Shown one piece after another: positions 34,608-41,587 of a stretch of 64,000 bases of DNA (position 1 is the stretch's first letter; every line of letters begins with the position of its first letter). Below the pieces are notes generated by a model. That model was not told the DNA's origin, did no database searches, and saw nothing but the letters and a program-made list of their open reading frames with translations. A program made the translations under genes and the position numbers. This DNA is from Deferribacteres bacterium. GTDB lineage: Bacteria > Chrysiogenota > Deferribacteres > Deferribacterales > Geovibrionaceae. Location: assembly GCA_023395255.1 (NCBI GenBank), contig JAEWZN010000010.1, forward strand, positions 186,001 to 250,000. The letters are read 5' to 3'.

Positions 34608-35075
34608 ATGAGATTAAGTGTTATTTTGGCAGCGGTTTTCATGTTTATCACAACAGGGGCATTTGCCGCAGCGCCCGCACTTCCCGGCTGTGAGACAGTC
34701 TCGGTTAAAACCGGAAAGGATTCCGCGAAGGAGATCTCCCGTCTGCACGGAAAGGAGATAGAGTTTGAAAGCTCATATGTTGCTGAATACAAATGCGGGA
34801 ACGACCCTGTGATTATCTGGGCTTCCTTCTCAAAAACAAAGGAAGAGGCAAAAACGCTTTTTAAGCTGATGGATGATAAAATGCCCGCCAGTCAGGCGTT
34901 CAGAAACCTCATGAGAATGAAGACCGACGGTTTTGATGTAGCCTACGTCACGGGAATGGGGATGGACAACTACTATTTTCTGGACGGCAAGGGGAACTAC
35001 TGGCTTGCGGCAACGGGCAGGGATACCTTTTCGCTTCTTAAAAAGCTCACCGGAACTCTGAAACAGAGCCGTTAA
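34608..35075 (+). CDS. Small exported protein of unknown function
   Basis: A 155-residue protein with AAGGAGGAACAGG just before the ATG. Residues 1-20 are a signal peptide (cleavage near AFA-AA). The mature part has two Cys (PGCETV and EYKCGND) that could form a disulphide and a mixed alpha/beta pattern; there is no haem or metal motif. I do not recognise the family. It is transcribed divergently from the oxidase operon and its last 29 bp overlap the end of citG on the opposite strand. Confidence 0.7.
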   Translation: MRLSVILAAVFMFITTGAFAAAPALPGCETVSVKTGKDSAKEISRLHGKEIEFESSYVAEYKCGNDPVIIWASFSKTKEEAKTLFKLMDDKMPASQAFRNLMRMKTDGFDVAYVTGMGMDNYYFLDGKGNYWLAATGRDTFSLLKKLTGTLKQSR

Positions 35076-35874
35076 AAAGCATAATTGCGCAGCTGACTGC
35101 CAGAAGGTCGGCTGCGCCGCCCATTGTGAGCCTTATTGATTTGTAGTATTCGTTTCTTTCTGCCAGCCACGGGATGTGGGAGTCCGATTTCAGGAGTTCC
35201 TGAAGCATATGCCCGTCACTTCTGATGATTTCGAGTCCTTCCCAGCCGCATCTGTGCATCGCTGTGGTGTCTTCCACCGTCCGCATAAGGGCGGCGAGCC
35301 CTGCAAACCTTGTCCGTTCGGTGCATCCGCTTTCTGCGTATTCTTTTTCCATGGCGGGAAGGGCACTCTCAAACACGGAAGGCAGACCGTTCAGGCATTC
35401 GCCTGTTATTCCGCCTGTGCCGTATGTCCGCCGTGCGGTTTCGCCGTTGGATTCCGGCAGGGCGGATGTGAAGAACCCTTCTGATATTTCTTTTATCTCC
35501 CTGCGGAGGTCATCCCCTCTGAGAGAGGCGAGCAGAACAAGACCGCTGAGGAAAATATAGCCCTTATGGGCGTTGCTTCCGCAGATCTCATGCATTCGTT
35601 TCTCCGCCGCAAGTCCGGCTGAGCGCAGTTCGGCAGCATCCGCACCGCTCAGGGCGGCTTGGGCAAGTTCATAATAATACCGGGGAAGAAGAGAGACCGA
35701 GAGGAGCATGCCCGCATAGGAGAGATCCTCATGGGAGCCGCTGTCAGACCTGTCCACAAGGCCGGGCTTCGGGGAGAGGTCAAGCTCAGCCTTTGCGCCC
35801 TGAGTGAGGCAGTCAGAAATTTTTGTTATGAAAGCCGCTGAGGAGTCTTTCAGCGGCGCTGACAGCTTCTGCAT
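35047..35874 (-). CDS. citG: Triphosphoribosyl-dephospho-CoA synthase (citrate lyase prosthetic-group synthesis)
   Basis: Makes 2'-(5''-triphosphoribosyl)-3'-dephospho-CoA from ATP and dephospho-CoA, the precursor of the citrate lyase prosthetic group. The 275-residue protein carries the CitG signature ELDLSPKPGLVDRSDSGSHEDL (31-52) and the later NAHKGYIF. It is last in the cit operon and overlaps citX by 62 bp. Its end overlaps the convergent unknown gene by 29 bp. Confidence 0.88.
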   Translation of the reverse strand: MQKLSAPLKDSSAAFITKISDCLTQGAKAELDLSPKPGLVDRSDSGSHEDLSYAGMLLSVSLLPRYYYELAQAALSGADAAELRSAGLAAEKRMHEICGSNAHKGYIFLSGLVLLASLRGDDLRREIKEISEGFFTSALPESNGETARRTYGTGGITGECLNGLPSVFESALPAMEKEYAESGCTERTRFAGLAALMRTVEDTTAMHRCGWEGLEIIRSDGHMLQELLKSDSHIPWLAERNEYYKSIRLTMGGAADLLAVSCAIMLFNGSVSEFR

Positions 35875-36313
35875 GGGTGTGTTTCTCCGTTCTGATGCAG
35901 TCGGCGGCGCTTTCGCCGCAAATGAGGCATTTCCTTCTGCCCATGCCTGCTTCCGCCCGCCCGAATGCCTTTGTTCCGCTGTATATGTCTATGTCCAGAA
36001 GACGGCAGAAGGGGTGAAGCTCTTCCAGAGCCACCCCTGCCTTTTTAATTTCAGAGGGTTTAAGGGAGGTTTTCATAAAAACCGCTCTGCCTGCCGCATC
36101 CTGAACTGTTCTTACGGTTTCTGCGCCGCTGAGCCTTTTCAGTTCATTCTCAGCCCAGTTCACCAGCCCGTCCGCCTTTGCCTTGTCCTCCCCCGGCATG
36201 TTGGAGGAGATGACAATCAGGGAGCCATCGCCGCAGTCAAGCTCGGCAATCAGGCTCCATCTGGCATCGCGGGCTGCGAGAAGCTTATTCTTTAACTCTT
36301 CTGACCGTGTCAA
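35813..36313 (-). CDS. citX: Apo-citrate lyase phosphoribosyl-dephospho-CoA transferase
   Basis: Attaches the nucleotidyl prosthetic group to the acyl carrier subunit CitD. The 166-residue protein begins with TTG inside citF. Family motifs are ELHPFCRLLDIDIY (near residue 95) and the Cys/His segment RRKCLICGESAADCIRTEKHTH, which matches the conserved RxCLxC...C...H end of CitX. It lies between citF and citG as in Klebsiella and E. coli. Confidence 0.88.
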   Translation of the reverse strand: MTRSEELKNKLLAARDARWSLIAELDCGDGSLIVISSNMPGEDKAKADGLVNWAENELKRLSGAETVRTVQDAAGRAVFMKTSLKPSEIKKAGVALEELHPFCRLLDIDIYSGTKAFGRAEAGMGRRKCLICGESAADCIRTEKHTHAEAVSAAERLLSGFHNKNF

Positions 36314-37823
36314 TTATGCTTCCGTCCCTGTATTCCACAAGGGCGATTATGTCATCAGTAAATTCCACAGGGCGGGGTACGCCTGTTATCTGGGTTATCT
36401 CCCTGCGGAGGTCGTTTATATCCTTAACGGGCATCTTCGCTTTTATCAGTTCCTTTTTGAGGTCTTCATGCTTGCTGTTTACCGCTATGCCCCGTTCGGT
36501 GACTATCACGTCTATGTTCTCGCCGGGGGTGGTGACAGTTGTCACCTTATCAAGGATAATGGGCAGGCGGCCTCTTATGGAGGGGGCAACGATTATGGCA
36601 AGCTTCGCGCCCGCCGCCGTGTCTGTGTGCCCGCCTGTGTTGTGGAGGAGATAGCCGTTTGACTCTGTGTTCACGTTTACGTTGAAGTCGACATCCACTT
36701 CCGTAGCGCCGAGGATAACCGCATCCAGCCTGTTCACCACTGCCCCGCAGTTGAACGGGTTGGCGTAGGTGTCTGCGCTTATCTCCTGATGGCACATGTT
36801 TCTGCTGATCGATTCCACGGCTTTAAGGTCGAAGCACTGAACATCAAGCAGGGTCTCAAACAGCCCTTCCTCAAGCATATCCACGAAATATCCCGTGATT
36901 CCGCCGGAGCCGAAGGAACCTTTTATCTTCTCCTCAAGCATCATGCGGCGCACATTGTCCGCAACGGCAAGGGATGTTCCCCCTGCACCGGTCTGGAAGG
37001 AGAAGCCGTTTTTAAGCAGACCGGAAGCTCTGATCACCTCGGCCGCGTATTTTGCTATCATGAGCCCTATGGGGTCTTTGGTTACTCTTGTGGTGGTGGA
37101 GACAATCTTCTTTGGGTCGCCCAGAGTTTCTACCTGCACAACGAAGTCAACGCATGTCTGGGGTATGCTCACCGGACATACGGGGTAGGGGACGAGGTTG
37201 TCCGTAACGGCGATGACAGTTTTCGCATAGCGCGCGTCAACATGGGAATAACCGAGGCTTCCGCAGGCGGACGGGCCGGAATAGCCGTTCATATTGCCGT
37301 ATTCATCGCAGCAGGGTGCGCCTATGAAAGCCACATCCACAACAACCTCTCCGGTCATCATGGATCTGGCGCGCCCGCCGTGGCTGCGCACTATTATGGG
37401 GCATTCCAGCTCACCCTTGGAGGCGGCTTCGCCCACAGGGCCGTTCACGCCGCACTCAAGGCTTGTTATCACCCCTTTTTTTATGTAGGGGATAATCTCC
37501 GCATGCACAGGGTGCACCGAGCTTGAGGCGATTGTTATATTGCGTATGCCGAGGGCATCTATCTCTTTCACCACCTGATTGAGGATGCTGTCCCCGTTTC
37601 TCAGGTGGTGGTGGGTTGCTATGGTCATTCCGTCCTTAAGGCCGGAGGCGATTATAGCCTCACGCAGGCTGCCCAGAAGTTTCTTTTCTCCGGGGCGGAC
37701 TATCTTAACAGGGCGGGCGAACTCACACCCCTGCGGGGTGAGCAGGGCAGCGGAGTTGTATGGGGTGCGTTTTATCCCGTTGAAAACCTCCGGGACAAAT
37801 CTGCCGAGACTATTTAGTGCCAT
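36285..37823 (-). CDS. citF: Citrate lyase alpha subunit (citrate:acetyl-ACP transferase)
   Basis: A 512-residue protein of the CoA-transferase superfamily that exchanges the acetyl group on CitD for citrate, giving citryl-ACP. Full-length family features are visible: the N-terminal GRFVPEVFNGIKRTPYNS, MTIATHHHLRNGD, the glycine-rich FQTGAGGTSLAV and HEDLKKEL near the C-terminus. It overlaps citE by 14 bp and citX by 29 bp, so the operon is translationally linked. Confidence 0.94.
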   Translation of the reverse strand: MALNSLGRFVPEVFNGIKRTPYNSAALLTPQGCEFARPVKIVRPGEKKLLGSLREAIIASGLKDGMTIATHHHLRNGDSILNQVVKEIDALGIRNITIASSSVHPVHAEIIPYIKKGVITSLECGVNGPVGEAASKGELECPIIVRSHGGRARSMMTGEVVVDVAFIGAPCCDEYGNMNGYSGPSACGSLGYSHVDARYAKTVIAVTDNLVPYPVCPVSIPQTCVDFVVQVETLGDPKKIVSTTTRVTKDPIGLMIAKYAAEVIRASGLLKNGFSFQTGAGGTSLAVADNVRRMMLEEKIKGSFGSGGITGYFVDMLEEGLFETLLDVQCFDLKAVESISRNMCHQEISADTYANPFNCGAVVNRLDAVILGATEVDVDFNVNVNTESNGYLLHNTGGHTDTAAGAKLAIIVAPSIRGRLPIILDKVTTVTTPGENIDVIVTERGIAVNSKHEDLKKELIKAKMPVKDINDLRREITQITGVPRPVEFTDDIIALVEYRDGSIIDTVRRVKE

Positions 37824-38733
37824 AGATCACCTCGTCTGAAATTTCATAGTCTATAAGACCCAAAGACGCGGCAGTCTTCAGCACGTTTGATGAACGCTTC
37901 ACTATGGGTGCGTCTATCATTTTTCCTTTGAGCGAGATAACGCCTGTTCCCATCTCCCTTGCCTTGAGGATCGCGTCTATCACCTCAAGGGCGAAGTCTA
38001 TCTCCTCTTTTGTGGGGGCGAAAACCTTGTGCACTATATCTATCTGACGTGGGTTGACGAGGGATTTCCCCGTGAAGCCCAGTTTCTTGCTGAGGCGGAC
38101 TTCCTTCTCGAAGCTTTCCTCATCGTTCACATCGGGGAAAATGGTGTCTATGGCCTGAATGCCTGCCGCCTTCGCAGCCCAGACAACGCGTGTTCTGGCG
38201 TGGAATAGTTCCTCGCCTGTTTTGCTTCTTTCTATGCCCATACTCGCTGTGTAGTCCTCCGCGCCGAAGGCGAGGGCTATGACCCTTGAGGAGCATTTGG
38301 CTATTTTTATGCAGTTGATTACACCCTGCGCGCTTTCGATGGAGGGGATAATTTTGAAAGTTCCAAGCTCTATGCCGAAGTTTTCCTCGCACTCGGTGAG
38401 GAAGGTGTCGAGCCTTTCCACAATCTCAGGCGTGTCCGCCTTCGGCAGGCGCACACCGTCCGGCAGGGCGGGGAGAACCGTTCTGAGGTCGTCATAACCC
38501 CATTCCGTGTCCAGAGGGTTTATGCGGTAGAAGATCTCTTTGTTTCTGTCTTTATAATTTTCAAGAAAACTGCGCACAAGGAGCCTTGCAGCGTCTTTTT
38601 CGTTGAGGGGCACAGCGTCTTCAAGGTCTATGAAAACACAGTCGCAGTTGAAAATGGGGATGTTCTGGAGCATGGACGGCATGTTGCCCGGAACATAAAG
38701 CAGTGTTCTTCTTAAGGCTGCGGCGTTACTCAT
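37810..38733 (-). CDS. citE: Citrate lyase beta subunit (citryl-ACP lyase)
   Basis: Cleaves citryl-ACP to oxaloacetate and acetyl-ACP. I start it at ATG 38733, four bases after GAGGAAG; the in-frame TTG at 38745 overlaps that site. About 307 residues of HpcH/HpaI TIM-barrel type with LRRTLLYVPGNMPSML, DLEDAVPLNEKD (Mg ligand region), IIPSIESAQG (Glu ligand) and ALAFGAEDYTASMG. Family length is normal. It follows the PPC-domain gene with a short overlap. Confidence 0.94.
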   Translation of the reverse strand: MSNAAALRRTLLYVPGNMPSMLQNIPIFNCDCVFIDLEDAVPLNEKDAARLLVRSFLENYKDRNKEIFYRINPLDTEWGYDDLRTVLPALPDGVRLPKADTPEIVERLDTFLTECEENFGIELGTFKIIPSIESAQGVINCIKIAKCSSRVIALAFGAEDYTASMGIERSKTGEELFHARTRVVWAAKAAGIQAIDTIFPDVNDEESFEKEVRLSKKLGFTGKSLVNPRQIDIVHKVFAPTKEEIDFALEVIDAILKAREMGTGVISLKGKMIDAPIVKRSSNVLKTAASLGLIDYEISDEVIYGTK

Positions 38734-39202
38734 GTTCTTCCTCAATGAATATTGTGGCTGTTCCGCCTGTTTTGGAGTAGTGGCGTTCTATGCCTTCTGT
38801 GTGGAGCTCGGAGATCATTATCTCGCATGAGGCGAAAACCTTTGCGGAGAATAAGTGCCCGCCGATGACCTCGCCGGATGATTTTGACATCTGTATGTGC
38901 AGGTGGCAGTCGGTTCTGCCCGATGCGTCGGGGAAGAAGTTTCCGTTCAGCCCCAGCAGTTCAAGGGGTCCTTCTATCTGGTGCACGGTCATTCTGGGAA
39001 CAGTTATGGGCAGCTTGGCTCCGGCTTTTATGCCCCTGAACTTCACATCCGTAACAGAGCCCACAGCGGAGGTGACAACGGCATGGTCTATGCCTATTTC
39101 CCTCACTGTTGCGGCGAGTTTTTCAACCAGATCCTCGCCAGGCTGGATTTTGATAATGAAGGTGCGCAGCAGTTTTGCTTCTTTGTACCAGACGGATCTC
39201 AT
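38726..39202 (-). CDS. PPC/DUF296-domain protein inserted in the citrate lyase operon
   Basis: A 158-residue protein of the plant-and-prokaryote-conserved (PPC, DUF296) fold. Recognisable parts are RTFIIKIQPGEDLVEKLAA, the glycine/valine core AVVTSAVGSVTDV, LELLGLNGN and the metal-binding-like segment CHLHIQMS followed by EVIGGHLFSAKVFASCEI. Prokaryotic members form trimers and are of uncertain function; plant relatives carry AT-hooks, which this one lacks. The ATG overlaps the citD stop after AAAGGAG, and its end overlaps citE. It is thus embedded between subunit genes that are usually adjacent, which argues for a role in citrate metabolism or its regulation. Confidence 0.85.
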   Translation of the reverse strand: MRSVWYKEAKLLRTFIIKIQPGEDLVEKLAATVREIGIDHAVVTSAVGSVTDVKFRGIKAGAKLPITVPRMTVHQIEGPLELLGLNGNFFPDASGRTDCHLHIQMSKSSGEVIGGHLFSAKVFASCEIMISELHTEGIERHYSKTGGTATIFIEEEHE

Positions 39203-39468
39203 GCACTCTGCTCCTTTGCGCGGTTTATCACCGCTTCCACACGTGCGGCTATGGCGTAGTCCAGAGCCCCTCTGTCCTTAATGCGGAAAATTCCCGCTGT
39301 GATCCCCATGCGGCTGATAACCTCGGTTATCTTCGCCCTGATGAGGTGCTCGTACTGTTTTGCCACGGTGGAATCAATCTCAATGACGAGTTCTTCCCCC
39401 GGCTCAGTGAAAACCATTATGTCGCTGGACTGCATTGTCCCTGCCTGCGCTCTTCTGGCTATTTTCAT
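39199..39468 (-). CDS. citD: Citrate lyase gamma subunit (acyl carrier protein)
   Basis: An 89-residue carrier protein. The prosthetic-group Ser is in AGTMQSSDIMV (about residue 14), the family's N-terminal signature. The rest includes IEIDSTVAKQYEHLI and ALDYAIAARVEAVI, as in CitD. AAAGGACGG precedes the ATG. It follows citC by 13 bp. Confidence 0.92.
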   Translation of the reverse strand: MKIARRAQAGTMQSSDIMVFTEPGEELVIEIDSTVAKQYEHLIRAKITEVISRMGITAGIFRIKDRGALDYAIAARVEAVINRAKEQSA

Positions 39469-39481
39469 TTTCGACCGTCCT

Positions 39482-40495
39482 TTATTTTGAGCTTTTGCAG
39501 AATTCTTCGGCTCTTGCCCGCAGCATATCCCTGTTTTTCACAAGGTATGCATATGTTGTTTCGGGTACAAGGTTTTTCATCTCATCATCTTTTCCGGCAA
39601 AGAGGAGCCTGCGCACTGTGGATGCGCTTATGAGGGTTTCGCCTGAGGCTTTTCTCTGTATTTCCACCAGCTTAATGCCGTATTCGGGCATGATGCGCTT
39701 CATAGCCTCATTGTAAAGAGAGGTGAACTCACACAGAGGTTCCTCCCCCACGTATCTTTTTATTATATTAAATGCCGGGGCGAAATGCTGTCCGAAAATG
39801 CGCAGATCGGTTTCTATCTGCTGTTTTGTAACCTGTTCCTTGTTTTTGAGGAAGTATGAGGGGAAGGTTATGCGGCTGACCGCATAGTCGCCGGAGGGGA
39901 TGACGTAGACATTTTTAAGATCCGCTGTGCCGCGCCTTACAAGGTCGAGTCTGTCCTGATAAGGGACGACTGACTTATCCTCCTGCACCACGAAAACGTA
40001 AACAAAGTCCGATTCAGCGGCGGCTGTTTCTATGAGGTATCTGTGCCCCTTTGTGAAGGGGTTGCAGTTCATTACAAGGCCTGAGTTCCTGCCGTGGCGG
40101 GCAAGGTTTTTCATATTTGCCAGATAATTTTTTATGCTTTTGCCGAATTCGAGAACGGCAACCTTATCAGTTGTGCATAATCTGGTGAAGTTCAGGCTTT
40201 CAAAATGAAGTGTGTACATGGGTTTTGTGAATACGAAAAGGTGGTCGTAACCTGCCTGAAAAGCGTCTGTTATGAGTGCGTTTATGATTTCGGAGAACGC
40301 GCCTGTGCTCTGATATTCCTCATCCACAGCGACCATTTTCAGAATGTTATGGTCTCTTGCGCCTGCGGCAGTGAGGCGGCCGTCTTCATAGATGCCCAGA
40401 AAAACTTCGTGGGCGGGGTCATAGTCAAGCCCTGCGTCTTTCAGAAGGCTGACTGCTTCGCGGATCTGTGCTTCGCCTGTGATATAGCTGTGCAT
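39482..40495 (-). CDS. citC: [Citrate (pro-3S)-lyase] ligase
   Basis: Acetylates the thiol of the CitD prosthetic group with acetate and ATP, activating citrate lyase. The 337-residue protein has an N-terminal GNAT-like region (DEEYQSTGAFSEIINALI) and a C-terminal nucleotidyltransferase-type ligase domain with MNCNPFTKGHRYLIE (HxGH-like) and SASTVRRLL. It is the first gene of the operon, with AAGGTAGGAC upstream of the ATG and a promoter at 40524-40552. Confidence 0.93.
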   Translation of the reverse strand: MHSYITGEAQIREAVSLLKDAGLDYDPAHEVFLGIYEDGRLTAAGARDHNILKMVAVDEEYQSTGAFSEIINALITDAFQAGYDHLFVFTKPMYTLHFESLNFTRLCTTDKVAVLEFGKSIKNYLANMKNLARHGRNSGLVMNCNPFTKGHRYLIETAAAESDFVYVFVVQEDKSVVPYQDRLDLVRRGTADLKNVYVIPSGDYAVSRITFPSYFLKNKEQVTKQQIETDLRIFGQHFAPAFNIIKRYVGEEPLCEFTSLYNEAMKRIMPEYGIKLVEIQRKASGETLISASTVRRLLFAGKDDEMKNLVPETTYAYLVKNRDMLRARAEEFCKSSK

Positions 40496-40523
40496 GTCCT
40501 ACCTTATGGTATTTTCCAAAATC

Positions 40524-40552
40524 TATATAGCATTGTTTTGTTTTCAGAGCAA
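40524..40552 (-). promoter_or_regulatory. Promoter of the citrate lyase operon
   Basis: Reading leftward, -35 TTGCTC (40552-40547), a 17-bp spacer and -10 TATATA (40529-40524) lie ~30 bp before the citC start. No FNR or CRP consensus site is evident in the 111-bp gap. Confidence 0.5.
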
Positions 40553-40606
40553 TGGGGCAATAAAAGAATTATAGATTTTTCTTATCCATGCTATCAGGCT
40601 TACGGA

Positions 40607-40930
40607 TTAACGTGCATTTGCAGTAATATTTTCTGAAAGTATTTCAATGACTTCCACACCGCCGCAGCTTGATTTGGTTATTCTGTTGACGGAGATTACC
40701 AGGCTGTACTCTCCGGCTCTGTCAAAACTCAGTGTGAGGCTGCCGTTATCCTCCGATGTGTGCACCCCGTCCTCCGGTTTTACGCTCACTGTATAAAATT
40801 CGCCTCCTCCGGGCTTTGCCTGCGGTATTTTCACATGTGTTTTCACTGCTGTCCCCGCCGCAGTCTCATAATCCGCTGCGCACAGAGTGAGGGAGGCAAA
40901 TAAAAAGAAAAGGATGAGAAATACTTTCAT
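40607..40930 (-). CDS. Small exported protein of unknown function
   Basis: A 107-residue protein with a signal peptide (MKVFLILFFLFASLTLCAA, cleavage near Ala19). The mature part has the spaced beta-strands of a small Ig-like or C2-like sandwich (LTLSFDRAGEYSLVISVN) and one Cys. No known family is recognised. It lies between the reductase operon terminator and the cit promoter, on the same strand as both. It may be an independent gene or read through from the reductase operon. Confidence 0.65.
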   Translation of the reverse strand: MKVFLILFFLFASLTLCAADYETAAGTAVKTHVKIPQAKPGGGEFYTVSVKPEDGVHTSEDNGSLTLSFDRAGEYSLVISVNRITKSSCGGVEVIEILSENITANAR

Positions 40931-40952
40931 TCTGCGGCTCCTGAAAAGAGAT

Positions 40953-40976
40953 AAGCCGGGTTGTCACACCCGGCTT
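40953..40976 (-). terminator. Hairpin terminator after the molybdoenzyme operon
   Basis: A 9-bp perfect stem (AAGCCGGGT at 40953-40961 with ACCCGGCTT at 40968-40976) is followed leftward by ATCTCTTTT. It lies 24 bp after the iron-sulfur subunit gene. Confidence 0.65.
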
Positions 40977-40999
40977 TCAGATATGCTATTCAGATGGGA

Positions 41000-41575
41000 T
41001 TATAAATCCTTCTCATTCAGCACGAGTTTGGGTCTGGCCGCTTCCACAAACCTTGTGGAGGGGTTCAGCTCCTCAAATTTTTCAAATCCCGCCGGATACT
41101 GTTTCACATAATCCGGCAGAGCCTCGCCTGTTATTTCTGTCAGGGTAAGCGCACCTGCGGGGCAGCCCTGAACACAGGCGGGGAGAAGACCCGCATCAAT
41201 GCGTTCAACACACATGCTGCATTTTTCTGCACGCTGCAGTGAGGTGTTGTCCGCAGGGGCTCCGTATGAACAGGCTTCTATGCACTGGCGGCAGTACACG
41301 CATTTGTCGGCGGAGTGGACAACTATACCGTCCTTCTCCCTCTTCACATGCGCCCCGACCGGGCACACTTCAACGCACACTGGTGCTGCGCAGTGGTTGC
41401 ACGCCAGAGAGTAAAAGGCTCTGTCCCTGTGCGGGTAGTCCTTCTGCCCAAGGGGTTGAAGCTTTCTCCATACCACGCCTTTTTCCTGATGGTACTGGTT
41501 TTTACATGCCATGGCGCAGGAGTAGCAGCCGATGCACTTTTTGGAATTTACAAGGAATGCGAGCTGTTTTTTCAT
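41000..41575 (-). CDS. Iron-sulfur electron-transfer subunit (DmsB/PsrB type)
   Basis: A 191-residue ferredoxin-like subunit with four Cys clusters for four [4Fe-4S] centres: CIGCYSCAMAC, CNHCAAPVCVEVC, CVYCRQCIEAC and CSMC...CVQGC. It has no signal peptide of its own and would be exported with the Tat-signal-bearing catalytic subunit. It passes electrons from a quinol-linked donor to the molybdoenzyme. No NrfD/DmsC-type membrane anchor is encoded nearby, which is unusual. Confidence 0.92.
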   Translation of the reverse strand: MKKQLAFLVNSKKCIGCYSCAMACKNQYHQEKGVVWRKLQPLGQKDYPHRDRAFYSLACNHCAAPVCVEVCPVGAHVKREKDGIVVHSADKCVYCRQCIEACSYGAPADNTSLQRAEKCSMCVERIDAGLLPACVQGCPAGALTLTEITGEALPDYVKQYPAGFEKFEELNPSTRFVEAARPKLVLNEKDL

Positions 41576-41587
41576 ATCCGTTTCTCC

